Source: Zoroaster sp. YZ-2022 (lineage: Eukaryota; Echinodermata; Asteroidea; Forcipulatida; Zoroasteridae). Taken from it: DNA of 64,000 nucleotides. Under the pieces are notes generated by a model. It worked only from the letters and a program-made list of their open reading frames with translations. It had not been told where the DNA came from and did no database searches. The stretch's first letter is position 1. The number at the start of each line of letters is the position of its first letter. Shown piece by piece: positions 46,200 through 59,300 of this stretch. The position numbers and the translations under genes were made by a program. The stretch spans positions 3,023,148-3,087,147 of the forward strand of contig CM055837.1 in assembly GCA_029582265.1 (NCBI GenBank), given 5' to 3'.

Positions 46200-48757
46200 G
46201 AAATAAAATATACAGACCGCATATTCTCCTATGAAGACGATCAGAGCATACTGATTGAAACGCGAGTTGTAACCAACCAGCGCATGTTCTATGTAATTTT
46301 CGCCTGTTGTTTGTCTTGGTTGATTTCCTCGATAGTCACAGTTCAGTTGAAATTACCGGTTTTCACAAAGCCAACCACGGTCAAAATCATTGCTGATAAC
46401 AATGACTTACCGGGCCTAATCTGAATCTGAATCAGACTGGTTTGAACTCTCTCTGAATAGAGAAAGGTCGCTTTAATTCCTTCAAAAAATCCAACCTCGT
46501 CCCCACTGATTTCGAGCTGCATTTGGTAGAAGTTCATTGGCCAAATCTTGGATGTGTAAATTTGAGTCAAAAAGCCGATAAAGCTGGTTTTAAAGTCTGA
46601 TACACAACTGCTGTAGTAAGAACACTGATCTCCATAGAGATCGGTGAGTAGGAACCGGGACTAAACTAACTCCGGTTCAAATCCTATACTGCAGAGTAGA
46701 TATTTATTTCCGTCATAATTTGGCATTATTTTCTTCTCGATAAAATGAACCATAAAACATTTTGAAGTGTTCGTATATATAATTTAAGAATATTGGGTTT
46801 GAGTTTCCTATTGGTAATAATATTTAAAATGGTTTTGCATATTATTTTATTGAGCATTGCGGAAATCACTTTCCCATCCAGGGTCTATAGTGAGAACGAG
46901 GTATACCTTAGGGAAAGAGTTTGTTCATGATCTTACTAAAGATAACAATAATGAAATGTTTGTTAACCGGCGATGTGTGATCATAACTGAAGTTCAGCTA
47001 AGGGGCCAATGTTTATGTAAGCCTAATATACAATGTTGTTATAATATACGGTTATTAAATGCAGTATAAACCATTGAAACGACTGAATGTATCCATACAA
47101 TTATTATGAACCCAGGAGATATGTTACGAAACCAACCTATGGTATATACCTGTAGCAACACTTCGTTGTGTCGTTAAGAAATTTCTACATGATGTCACAG
47201 CAAACAGTCTTTGAGGAAGGAAATTGTGAAAATGCGTTCAAATTGTGAAATATGAATCTACCGTCAAATGATCCATTTCAGATTTGAATATTTATTCATG
47301 TTTTCTCGAAAAAGGACAACCTGTCAGACCCAAAATAATTTCTCAGCCATCTACCAAGTCGGCTTTTTAGACAAATAATATCTCAATTTCTAGCGAAGGC
47401 ATTTTCTTGGGGGGGTGTAGAAGTAAACTTTGCCGAAACTGACATTAGTGGCATGTACAGAGCGAGTGATTTAAGGGACTTAAATTTACTGACAAAACTA
47501 TGATATGGTGAACAAGAAGTTGTTTTCCCCAAAATGAACAATCACTAAAGTCGTACCTTTGATACTTCATTTGCCCTGTCTGTGGTATTTATTCCTCATA
47601 TTTGGTCCAAAATAGTGTTTTCCCCCATAAGTTCCTTATTTTCATCCGTTTGCCATAAAATTTGACACAACAAAATTGTCAGATTAGATCACCGTTAGAG
47701 AGGGCGCTAAAAGGACAATAAAGGCATTATAATAACATCCCACACGATAATGTTCGTCATCAATTTATATATTGAGCAAATGCATTTCCATATTCGAATT
47801 AATCAAAACAATCTTAATGCATTTTCACTATTTTTGTCATAACGGCACCATGATATAAGCTGAAGCTATCACAAAGTCAGTTTCAATATCTCTGGGTTGT
47901 AGGGGTTGCATTTCAGACTAGACGTACGTAGGGCATTATACATAGTTTACAGTGCATTAATGAACCCGCACACACTGTACAAACATTGTGGAGTGCCATG
48001 GTCGAGCGGTTTGGGTGCATCAGTTTGTGTTCTGATGGCTGAGTCGTCAGAGTGTTTTGTGGGTTCCATTCATGCCGCGACCATAGTGCTTGTGTCCTTG
48101 AGCAAGACACTTTACCATAATTGCTGCGAGGCCGGGTGAACTTCCAGCCACTGAGTGATATACAAGCCAGTGCATGCCTTAGTGCCGCCGGTCCCCAAAG
48201 CCAGGATAAATGGGAGGGTTGCGTCAGGAAGGGCATCGGCGTAAAACCTATACCGTCAAATATGCGGATCATGATCCGCTGTGGCGACCCTAAATAACGG
48301 GAACAGCCGAAGAGGACAACAACCTACTATACAAACATTGGCCCCTCAACTGATTCTCGTCACACATCTGACCGGCCATATTAACATAACAAGATTTAAT
48401 TATGTGTTACTCTCGTCCCCGAGGTGTACCTCGTTCTCACTATAGACCCTGGTGGGAGAATAATTTCTGCAATGCTGATTGGTAACAATAAAATAATATA
48501 TCGTTGGGAAACAAATCTTCAGATTATTTGTTCATAATATCATTTCTAAAGTATATATTTTTGAACACGTCAATTGTTTTATAATTCATTTTTGTGGGGA
48601 AAAGGAATGCCAAATTTAGTATGGCAATTAAATATCTATCACGGTGTATAGTTTGAACTGAGTTAGTTGGCCCTAGTCCCGGCCTCCCTACTACAACAGC
48701 TATTTATCGAACTTTAGAAACCAAAAACGTCGGGTGGGGTCATTATCCCAAATTTGT
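46200..48757. repeat. Large inverted repeat, unit 2 copy
   Basis: Same structure as 15,545-18,580. The left arm is 46.2-47.0 kb and the right arm starts near 48.42 kb and is cut by the gap. The central SINE is at 47,990-48,320. Confidence 0.7.
47990..48320 (+). mobile_element. tRNA-derived SINE with L2-like tail, unit 2
   Basis: The cleaner copy of the SINE at 17,373: CATGGTCGAGCGGTTTGGG head, CTTGAGCAAGACACTTTACC core, AGGAAGGGCATCGGCG, CGCTGTGGCGACCCT and GGGAACAGCCGAAGAGGAC tail. Confidence 0.75.
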
Positions 48758-49257
48758 NNNNNNNNNNNNNNNNNNNNNNNNNNNNNNNNNNNNNNNNNNN
48801 NNNNNNNNNNNNNNNNNNNNNNNNNNNNNNNNNNNNNNNNNNNNNNNNNNNNNNNNNNNNNNNNNNNNNNNNNNNNNNNNNNNNNNNNNNNNNNNNNNNN
48901 NNNNNNNNNNNNNNNNNNNNNNNNNNNNNNNNNNNNNNNNNNNNNNNNNNNNNNNNNNNNNNNNNNNNNNNNNNNNNNNNNNNNNNNNNNNNNNNNNNNN
49001 NNNNNNNNNNNNNNNNNNNNNNNNNNNNNNNNNNNNNNNNNNNNNNNNNNNNNNNNNNNNNNNNNNNNNNNNNNNNNNNNNNNNNNNNNNNNNNNNNNNN
49101 NNNNNNNNNNNNNNNNNNNNNNNNNNNNNNNNNNNNNNNNNNNNNNNNNNNNNNNNNNNNNNNNNNNNNNNNNNNNNNNNNNNNNNNNNNNNNNNNNNNN
49201 NNNNNNNNNNNNNNNNNNNNNNNNNNNNNNNNNNNNNNNNNNNNNNNNNNNNNNNNN
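48758..49257. other. 500-N scaffold gap
   Basis: Exactly 500 N. By comparison with unit 1 about 5.9 kb would belong here (200-bp array, inverted tRNA-like block, start of the THAP exon). Confidence 0.99.
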
Positions 49258-52200
49258 CAACGAGATCTATGATATGTAGCGCTCACTTTGAGCCAACATA
49301 CTTTGGACCGGGGGCTCCAGAGCCAGTTTGGCATGAGATTTAAAGCCATGCTGCGCCCTGATGCAGTGCCAACAATATTTCCCTTAAGTCAGAAGGCCAA
49401 GAAACGTCCAGAAAAGAAAAGAGTAGCTTTCTTGAAGCGAGAAAGTCTCAGGGTAAGTTGTTTTGTTTTTCCGTGTAACTTACATATGTGTACGTGCACC
49501 CACAAGCAATAGGCTTATTACTAACGTTAGAGGTCGATTGTTACACTTCGCACACCACATTAACGCTAAAAATGTCGTTTCATATGTGAAGTCACTGAAG
49601 ATGTCATTGTACAATTCTTTGACAATGTTAATTATGTGTGTGATTTTTGGATCTTGTTTCAAAATCATCGAGTGCAGAATTATGTTTTGAAACGGTCATA
49701 ACGACGGCTTACACAATTCACCAATGACTCCTGGCCATGTGTATCCATGCCATTGATTCGACGGGGCCTTGCGCTTCGTTTTACGGTAGAGCCTACAGTA
49801 CAGATTTATCGGTGCTATACGGTCATGTTTACTATGCAACTTGCAAGTCGTGTGCACATACACTGTACATGTGTACGTTGCGCACAGTTTATGACCCTTT
49901 TTTATAATCCCACGGTTTAACCATGGAGCAACTAAACACAGTGGCAACATTGGTGCCTAACATTGGAGCTTAGTTTATTCATGCGAAGTTCGAATTTCCG
50001 CCTAGGTCTACGTCACGAACAGCGCCACCGCGCGTTGGGCAGCATTTGAAATTAGATGAGGCAATTTTTGTAAAAATCAAATTAAAAATAATTAGCCCAA
50101 TCCAGACAAAAATTAAACGTAAAATTGTTTTTTATTCATATCAATTGATAAAATAACAAAAGAAAATAAATAAGCACAATTTGACTCTTCCTAGGACCTT
50201 TAATGTGTTAACACTAGTGTCATAATTATAGACTCTTTCTTAATCTAGTGTTTATATCATTAAGTAAGCATATGATTACTGTTATTTCTTTTAAGTCCAT
50301 ATCCCATGAACTGACTTCCAGATAGAGGGTGCTAAATTTCCCCAAGTATAGACTTTGAGGTTTATATATTAGAAATTCCGCGTTTGTGGTGGGCGACCAA
50401 GTGGCTGAATTGGTTAACCCACTGTGAGATGGAAACCTAAAATTCCCCAGATGGGTTCAAGACCCACCGTAGTCCAGAGTTCTGTTTTCCCTTTTTCCAC
50501 AAACACTCTCCTAAAGACTTTGAGGTGTATATATTAGAAATTTTGGGGTGGTGGTGGGTGACCAAGTGGCTGAACTGGTTAACCCACTGGTTAACCCACT
50601 GTGAGATAGAAACTGAAGATTGCCCAGATGGGTTCAAGACCCACTGTGGTACAGAGTTGTAACTTTCAAAAACCATGAGCACGGGCGAAGCCCGCCCGCG
50701 AAGTTCGCCTCGGGCGAGTTCGCCCGGCGAGTTTCGCCTGGGCGAGTTCGGGCCCGGGCGAAGTTCGCCAGCGAGTTCGGGCCCGGGCGAAGTTCGCCGC
50801 GGCGAAGTTCGCCCGGCGAAGCTCGCCAGCGAAGTTCGCCAGCGAGTTCGCCCGCGCAGTTCGCCGGCGAAGTTCGCCGGCGAAGCCCGCCCGCGAGTTC
50901 GCTCGGGCGAGTTCGCCGGCGAGTTCGCCAGCGAGTTCGCCGCGAAGTTCGCCCGGGCGAAGTTCGCCTGGCGAAGTTCGCCCGGCGAAGTTCGCCCGCG
51001 AAGCCGCCCGGCGAAGTTCGCCGCGAAGCCCGCCCGCGAAGCTCGCTGAAGTTCGCCGCGAAGTTCGCCGGGCGAAGTTCGCCCGCGAGCCCGCCAGCGA
51101 AGCTCGCCAGAAGCTCGCCCGGGCGAAGTTCGCCCGGCGAAGTTCGCCGCGAAGTTCGCCCGCGAAGTTCGCTCCGCGAGTTCGCCCGCGAAGTTCGCCG
51201 GGCGAAGTTCGCCCGGGCGAAGTTCGCCCGCGAAGCCCGAAGTTCGCCCGGGCGAAGTTCGCTTCGGGCGAAGCCGCCCGCGAGTTCGCTCGGGCGAGTT
51301 CGCTCGCGAAGCCCGGCTGGGCGAAGTTCGCCCGCGAAGTTCGCTGGGCGAAGTTCGCCCGGCGAAGTTCGCCGGCGAGTTCGCCCGGCGAAGTTCGCCA
51401 TGGGCGAAGCTCGCCCGGAAGCCGCCGGGCGAAGCCGCCCGCGAGTTCGCCGGCGAAGCCCGCCAGCGAAGTTCGCCAGCGAAGTTCGCCGGGCGAGCCC
51501 GCCCGGGCGAAGTTCGCCGGCGAAGCCGCTTGGCGAAGTTCGCCAGCGAAGTTCGCCAGCGAAGTTCGCCCGCGAGTTCGGCTTCGGCGAGTTCGCCAGC
51601 GAGTTCGCGCCTGGGCGAAGCCCGCCCGCGAAGTTCGCCGCGAAGTTCGCCCGGCGAAGTTCGCCCGCGAAGCCCGGCGAAGCCGCCTGGCGAAGTTCGC
51701 CCGGCGAAGTTCGCCCGGGCGAGTTCGGCCCGCGAAGTTCGCCGCGAAGTTCGCCCGCGAAGCTGCCGGCGAAGTTCGCCAGCGCGAAGTTCGCCGAAGT
51801 TCGCCGGCGTAGTTCGCCGCGAAGTTCGCCGGCGAAGTTCGCCGGCGAGTTCGCCCGGCGAAGTTCGCCGCGGCGAGCCAGCGCCGGCGAAGTCGCCCGG
51901 CGAAAGTTCGCCCAGCGAAGCTCGCCCGGGCGAGTTCGCCCGCGAAGTTCGTCGCAGTTCGCCCGGCGAGTTCGCCTGCGAGTTCGCCCGCGAAGCTCGC
52001 CGGCGAGTTCGCCCGGCGAGTTCGCCGGCGAAGCCCGCCCGGGCGAAGTTCGCCTGGCGAGTTCGCCCGGCGAAGTTCGCCGGCGAGTTCGCCCGGCGAA
52101 GTTCGCCGCGAAGTTCGCCCGGCGAAGTTCGCCGCGAAGTTCGCCCGCGAAGCTCGCTTCGCGAAGTCGCCCGGGCGAAGTTCGCCGCGAAGTTCGCCCG

Positions 52201-54040
52201 CGAGTTCGCTCGGCGAAGTTCGCCGCGAAGTTCGCCGCGAGTTCGCCCGGGCGAGTTCGCTTCGGCGAAGCTCGCCCGGGCGAAGTTCGCCCGGCGAAGC
52301 TCGCCCGGCGAGTTCGCCTGGCGAAGTTCGCCCGCGAAGCTCGCCAGCGCGCCGCGAAGCCCGCTTCGCGAAGTTCGCCCGCGAAGTTCGCCCGGCGAGT
52401 TCGCCCGGCGAAGCCGCCCGCGAAGTTCGCCTCGCGAGTTCGGCGAGTTCGCTTCGGCGAAGTTCGCCGCGAGCCCGGCCGAAGTTCGCCGCGAAGTTCG
52501 CCAGCGGTTCGCCAGCGAGTTCGCCAGCGAAGTTCGCCCGCGCGAAGCCAGTTCGCCCGCGAAGCCCGGGCGAAGTTCGCCCGGCGAAGTTCGCCAGCGA
52601 AGTCGCCCGCGAAGTTCGCCAGCGAACAAGCCGGCGAAGTTCGCCCGGCGAAGTTCGCCAGCGAGTTCGCCGGCGAAGTTCGCCGGGCGAAGTTCGGCCG
52701 CGAAGCCCGCCTGCGAGCCCGGTTCGCCGCGAAGCCCTGGCGAAGTTCGCCCGCGAGTTCGCCGCGAGTTCGCCGGCGAGTTCGCCTGGCGAGTTCGCCC
52801 GCGCAGTTCGCCCGTGGAGAGAACATCAGACAGGTCTTGGATGCAGGTCTACAAAAGTATGGCGGTGTAATCGTCAAGTTTAGCAGTGGTCTAAAGAAAC
52901 CAGCAGCTACTCTGAAGCAGGCCTTGGACGACAATAGTCTCCAACGTGATGACAAGAGTCGCAGAGGTATCCTACAACCAACCCTCATGTAAAGTGAAAT
53001 GATTGCTTAGTTTAATTATAAAAAGTGGTACCAGCTTTTGGGACCTGAACTAAAAAAATGGATTGATAAATAAGGATATATATTACTGTTAACAGATAAT
53101 GTCTGCCTCTGTCAATTTCACCTTTGCCTGTTTCAATTTGTTTTTTCGAGTGGCATTTTTGGCCTTGCAGTTGATATCCATAAAACTTTTTGTTTGGTTT
53201 GGTTTTCAGAAAGCCAGGTTCTTCCAAAAATATTTCATAAAACTAAGCTAATAAAAGTATATGCTCACATATTCTAAAAACAATAGGCCTAAAATATTTG
53301 TTTAAACTGATTGAGTTTGCTATTTTGCATTTTTACAGAGGCTGTCAGTATAGCTGCCATCGTTGGCGTACCGTGCACTCTTAAAGAAAAAATTAGCAAT
53401 ATGCTGATTTTGGGTGAAGAGGAGGTAAGAAACTGATTGAGACCTTGCATTCTATGCACTGCACTGTATGCATTGTACTTTAATTTTAGTTAGAGCAAAA
53501 ACACTGGGTGCTTGAGGAATGCTTAATAGTGCATAATGGGTGCACTCTGCTAAGTTAGTGTATGCGCTAGGCCATGTATGCAGTCAGTTCATAATGGTTA
53601 AATGCATATATCCACAATTAAATGCAGGCCGAGTTCATTATTGCATTTTAGTAAGAGTATTGGTGATTTCAAAGTAAACCACAAGTTAGCATTTTATCCT
53701 CTACAATACTACAGACTGGAGTGTAAAAATGTTTTGTTTGTTTTGTTTTGATGTACAGGATAACTTCAAAGCTTGGCCGATAATCCAGGGCGACAGTACT
53801 GAAATAAATCTATGCACTTCATTTGACGTCATAATCGATGAGATTGCTGTTAGCAGCTCTAACAACTTAATGACAGCCGTTACCGTATTTCTCGCAAGTT
53901 TTTATGTTTTCAATTTAGCTTATCCTACCTGCCTTAAAAACAGTGTAATTTTTCCAGAAGATTGTCCTGAATATTCAGGACAATATTCCTCTCGAACGAA
54001 GTGTTTTATCTCTGTTAGAGAAGCTAACAACAACATTTAA
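49258..54040 (+). CDS. THAP-domain gene, unit 2 copy (5' end in gap)
   Basis: Exon A begins in the gap and ends at 49,452 (GG|GTAAGT). It keeps HFEPTYF, FKAMLRPDAVPTIFP (the THAP AVPTIF signature) and a basic tail SQKAKKRPEKKR that could be a nuclear signal. Later exons: about 52,807-52,988 (ENIRQVLDAGLQKYGG ... RRGILQPTL), 53,339-53,424 (VSIAAIVGVPCTLKEKI) and 53,759-54,040 (DNFKAWPIIQGD ... NNLMTAVTVFLASFYVFNLAYP, then stop). The last two join in phase; the join 52,988/53,339 is off by one base, so an indel or another splice site is needed. The C-terminal region resembles uncharacterised proteins of aquatic animals; its function is unknown. A 2.1-kb minisatellite lies directly upstream of the second listed exon. 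Linking the THAP exon to the later exons rests on order and strand only. Confidence 0.55.
50385..50660 (+). repeat. Two tRNA-like repeats, family B, unit 2
   Basis: Copies at about 50,390-50,470 and 50,555-50,655 with GTGGCTGAAxTGGTTAACCC and GATGGGTTCAAGACCCAC, immediately before the minisatellite. AACCCACTGGTTAACCCACT in the second copy is a short internal duplication. Confidence 0.65.
50680..52813. repeat. GC-rich 13/14-bp minisatellite, unit 2 version
   Basis: About 2.1 kb of GCGAAGTTCGCCC (13-14 bp) units. GGGCGAAGTTCGCCC is a near-perfect palindrome and TTCGCCGGCGAA, formed at many junctions, is a perfect one. Consequently both strands have stop-free frames of over 700 codons. It lies at the same position as the 26.0-28.2 kb array but with a different dominant monomer. 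Confidence 0.95.
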
Positions 54041-54049
54041 TTCTCTGAT

Positions 54050-56139
54050 TAATTTTCATGCCCCATCAAAAACTCAACCAAAACATTTGAAGTAGATCTT
54101 GTAGTAAATGTATCCTTTAAAGAGGGACTGTAAGGTCAAATTAAGTTTTGTAATTTACTCAATTTCCTTATAAAAGTCCTTATAAAAGGAGGAAAATATT
54201 ACAAGTCTCTTACCTCACATTAAAACCTTGTAAAATGCCATTGTATTTGATACCCTTCCAGTGCAAAATTTGTTAACATCCAAAAACATCACATTTCTAA
54301 TATATATGTCTGTACATTTTTGTATGGGAAATTTTAGTTCATTACTGAATCTCCAAGTTAAAGGACATATGAAATGCAATTTTATGGGAAGTCTATTTTG
54401 TACACAAATCAACTGTGACGTTGCATCTGATTCCTGCTGTGACATTACTAATTCGCTCATGAATATACAAATTCTCATTAGCATACGACAAATATAGCCA
54501 TAAAGTGTATCAAAACATCCACAATCTGACAATTGGTAGAAAAGTGATTTTAGCATGGAAATAGAGTTGTGCATAATGTTTTCAAGTAAATAAATTCCCA
54601 TTTCATAATGCCTTTAACAAATCAGGCATTTTACACATGCATACCATGTGTAATATATCTTCATATGCCAGTAAAGAATTTTAATGAATTGTTAATTCTT
54701 TAAAATTTTGCATATTTTTTCGAAGAAAAATTACGGTACCATCACAATTGTTTTATTATCCACAGGTGTCTTAAAAGTAACCTAAGCCTTTGAAGCCAAC
54801 CGATGACCAGAAACGGAGACTTTTGGGGGCCTTAGCATGTAACTTCCACTTTTAAATTAATTTTTGGGTCAATGTGTTGTTATGTACATGGAGTCAGTCA
54901 ACTTTTGAAGGGAACACTGCATTCTATCTTGAATTTGCAAAAATGAATTTGCATAGATGTATAACAAACCTAAATGCATTCAAGTTCATATTTTGACAAA
55001 GGTTTTGATTGGTTTACAAACTGGCTAGTGTCTGTTTCTGGATCAAATCTGACCTCATCAAAGTAATCAGTCATAGAGCTGTTTATGTGTACATGTATAC
55101 ATGTTACACCATCCTCTTTTGAAGTGACATAATTGGATGGTTGACCAAACTAGGAAATAGAAAATCAAGTTTTATAGGACACATTTTAGTGGTATGTGTG
55201 CATTGATTAAAGCTCTTGATATGCAGAAAGATATTTTGCATGTTTCAAGGTGCAGTATCATCATGATCAACAGGGCCTGGAATCACGGTGCTTGTTACAT
55301 CGGGGCCTGAAAATATTTCCACATGATAAGGTTATATTACTGTTGCTGCATAAATGAGCCAGTAATTTGCAGCCATGCACTGTGTTCATCTTAAACTAGG
55401 GCATCGATTCCATGCCCTGTTGAAAGTCTGCTCTGATCGAGAGGATACTGACCCTTTTTTCTATTGTATTATGATTCTATTATAAATATAAATAAATCAG
55501 CACCAGTTATAAATATAAATAAATCAGCACCAGTTATAATGGACAATTGTCTCTTGAACGTTTGAATTACGGTATTCCACTTTGGGTGAAATAATTGTTA
55601 AAAGACAGTATTGAGTAAATTTAGTGTTAACTGAATTGTTTGCATATAATAAAGACACATGTGGCTTTCCTTTTTGTTGCAGAAAGTGTTCATTCATCAT
55701 TAGCTGATAGATCGATGCTAACTTGTCAAAACCAAAATTGTCTTTGACTAATACCATTAGTCATAACTTTGAATGATTAATATTAAGGTGCTGGACTAAT
55801 CTTAAAAGTCACTGGACTAAGCTAAAAAGTCACTGGACTAAGCTAAAAAGTCGCTGGACTAAGCTAAAAGGTTGCTGGACTAAAGATTAGTCGTATGAGA
55901 CATCATTTAAATCTAGTCATAGGACTAATTAATTCTAGTCGCATTTTTGACTAAATCCACTAGTCAAGCACTAAGTTTTTGACTAATTATAATAAGTCAT
56001 GTCAGACATCATGCTGGACTATTTTGTTTTAGTCAAAATGACCAATTATTTTTTACAGTGTAAACGAGTATAGGTAATAGACTTGTAATCTGTATGATGA
56101 CTAGGGCCATGTAAATTTCGTTTCATTGCACCTCCTGGG

Positions 56140-56174
<35 letters not shown>

Positions 56175-56350
56175 AAACAATAGCTTATTTACTCATGGTA
56201 ACCGTGTCATCTAAATATGATTTTCAATACGGGCCAAGTGTGGGTTCTTTGACGTGCCGTGCTAGCACACAGGACCTACGGCTTAACGTCCCAGTGCTCT
56301 TTATCCAGGTATAATAAGGACTTTTGCCACTACGTATAAACTATTCATAT
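54050..56350 (+). other. Intergenic region, unit 2
   Basis: Colinear with 29.51-31.90 kb. No gene. It holds the MITE at 55,247-55,455, the GACTAA-rich repeat at 55,790-56,030 and (CAA)n at 56,140-56,178. Confidence 0.7.
56140..56178 (+). repeat. (CAA)n microsatellite, unit 2
   Basis: About twelve CAA repeats at the position equivalent to 31,682-31,721. Confidence 0.95.
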
Positions 56351-56379
56351 CTATTTGATTATTTGTTTGTCATGATAAG

Positions 56380-59300
56380 GTGCGGAATGCGACAAAGGAG
56401 AAAGAGACCATCCCTTCAAAAAGCGAGATGCTGTCTGATAAACGTTTTGAAGACACGGGAACACTCCAACTGAAAAGGGAAGTAGGCCTCGTCAGAGGGG
56501 TAGCCCTCATTGTGGGTGCCATGATCGGATCTGGGATTTTCATCTCCCCAAAAGGGGTCCTTGCTGGAACAAACAGCGTCGGGATGAGCCTGATAGTGTG
56601 GGTTATCTGTGCCGTAGTATCGGCATTAGGTATGAAGCTTGCGATACAATAGTTCATTTCTAACTGCAATCGGTAATTTTCGTAATCATACTTTGCATTG
56701 ATCACGTACCCATCTTTTGAAAAGTTTGTCAGTGGAAGTAAACAACAATTAGGGTAGAATGTCGTATCCGACCGCCACTTTTTCTCATTTAATATCACCA
56801 ATAATGTAATCTTACCATTGATAGTAAGGTGGAGAACGTATGGATGATGATGGACATATACTTCAAATGATTCCAGGATATTTATTTCATGAAAAATCAG
56901 GCATTTTTGGTACACGATGACTTCCTGAGTCATGTCATTCTGATCTTGTCAACTCCCCATAAGTGACCAACACGGTCATTGTACATGCGCAGTGGCAACT
57001 ATAATAGGACCCTTCTATTTTCTGAAAGGGAGGATATTTTTAGAAGGGAAATCAAGTGCGAAAACCATCATAAAAGTGGATTTTAAAGATAGTTTTCGCT
57101 TTCTGTACCCCCAAAAATTGATGGAATCATTTATTAACTGCATGGTTAGTGGTTGCAAAATAATTTCAAAAAAAAAAACTTAAAAAGTGGCGGAAGGATA
57201 CTACATTCTTTCCAACAATTAAATGGCGGCGTGAAGTTCGTTCATGTTTTTCAAAATGATAAATGCTATAAGTCCAGGTTATTTGATTGCATCCAACCTG
57301 TATGGAAAACTATAACAGTACTCGGTATTTTCTGGTCATCCTAGTTTGCATATTGATCACGTGCCCCCACTTCTGTCAGCAGAAGTAAAAAATGTTAAAA
57401 TGGCGTCGAGAAGTTCGTTTTTGTTTTATCAACATGATACAGAAAGATGCGATGACACCATGTGAAATTCTCAACCGAGTATTTGTTCCTGAAAGAACTG
57501 GAGGTACAACTCGACCTTTCGATCAGTATGCTCTGATCGTCCTCAGGAGAAAGGTCGAGTTGTACCTCCAGTTCTTTTCAGAACTAATTACTACTCAACA
57601 GAGAATTTCACATGGTGTCACCGCAATTAGTCTTACTTATCCTCTTCACCATGCAAAGCTACAAGTTTTACCCAACATGACAAATGCAAGATGTCAGCTA
57701 ATTTGATTGGATCCAACGGAGTGGATATTTTCCATTGTAATCGATTATCTTTGACGTTACGTTTGCTGGCTTTAACAGCCCAAAATTATACAATCAATTT
57801 GTGTTTTCCGTAGCACTGCAGTGTTGCAAATTGAATTTGAACTGAACAATCGGATATTTCCGTTGGAGCTCGTCACATTTCGGGAAAAAAAAGTTGTAAT
57901 TACTATATAACTACTTCATTTGTGCGTTGTATAGAACTACTTTACGTGTGGCGCAGAGATATTAATTAGGGCACCCAGACTAATGAAACCGGGGCGCGGA
58001 CTTTGAACGGGAGTAGCTGTCGGGCTGGCTTAGTCCATGGGGTCGTTACAAGTCTCTGCGCCACTGGTATATATGTTTATTGTCACATTCATTAAATCTT
58101 TACTTTGTACATACAGAATACGTTCTTATTTTCTTATTTCGTGTCACACTGAATTCCCGTTTGGTTAACTTTAGGTCATAATGATTGCATGAAATGGCAT
58201 ATCCTTTAAAATTACTGAAATATAACTGCCCTACACCGACGTGTGTATAGCACTGCGGTTAAAATGTCAATTACGGAATGAGGAAGACAAAAATGTACTT
58301 TAACAGTTATTAACTTCATATTTTCATTTAAAGGTGCACTATGTTACGCTGAGCTTGGAACAGTTATCCCTACATCCGGGGGGACCTACATGTATGTTCT
58401 TCATGCTTATGGTGATCTTGTTGGGTTTATGGTGGCGTGGTCCAAAACCATCATTTTGGATCCTTGTGGGATTGCACTGATGTCATTGACCCTTTCGACC
58501 TATATAGCTGATTACGTCATCCCCGGAGACTGCGCACCCCCTATGACAGCTGTGCGGTTATTTGCTATCCTAACAATCAGTGAGTGCCTTTAAACATATA
58601 CAGCGCCTCTTTGAGCACAATTGGGCTCAATTGGGAGATCGAACAGGAGGAGATGAACACGGCACATTAAAACTATAACCCCCCCTCCCCAAATGAAAAA
58701 GCTGCCGTTTTCACCAGTGACGTAACTATAATGGGGTTCACGGGGGTGGGGGCACGTGCCCTCTGCGGAGGTCTTCCCCCCGGGTTCCCAATTCTGAATT
58801 TTGACCAAATAGGTCCCCACTTAAGCTGCAGGATACAAAATGTTCAAGTATTGACCGTTTTCCCCTAGAAAAAGTGGTGCACCCCCTAGTGCCCCCTGAA
58901 TATTGGACCCTAGTTGCGCCACCGAATTGCGCACGTCATGTGGTGCATGAACAGTTATTTGCAAAGAGCCTTTTAAAAATAAATTGGAGCTAAGTTCATA
59001 GAACTGTTGAAGGGACAATATCGTCACAATCAGAGCAGACTTTCAACAGGGCATGGAATCGTTGTTCTATAAAGTAAACTCAGTGACTGAAAATTACTGA
59101 CTCATTTATGAAGCAGCAACAGTAATATGACCTTATCATATGGGGTATTATTTTCAATACTGAATTAATCTAAAACTATAGCACTCCGATTCCGTGCCCT
59201 GTTGATCGTGACGATACTGTCCCTTTAAGATATTTTGTAAATTCAGTTGTTTTGACGGCGCGTATATCTAGCTATCACAAAAAAGTTATTGTGCCACTTC

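Noticed and set aside
50437..52992. Reading frames of 730-790 codons on both strands, rich in Ala, Arg, Ser, Pro and Gly
   Set aside because: They lie in a 13/14-bp tandem repeat whose palindromic monomer lacks stop codons in many frames; both strands and several frames are open at once. Only the last ~60 codons on the plus strand match a conserved exon.
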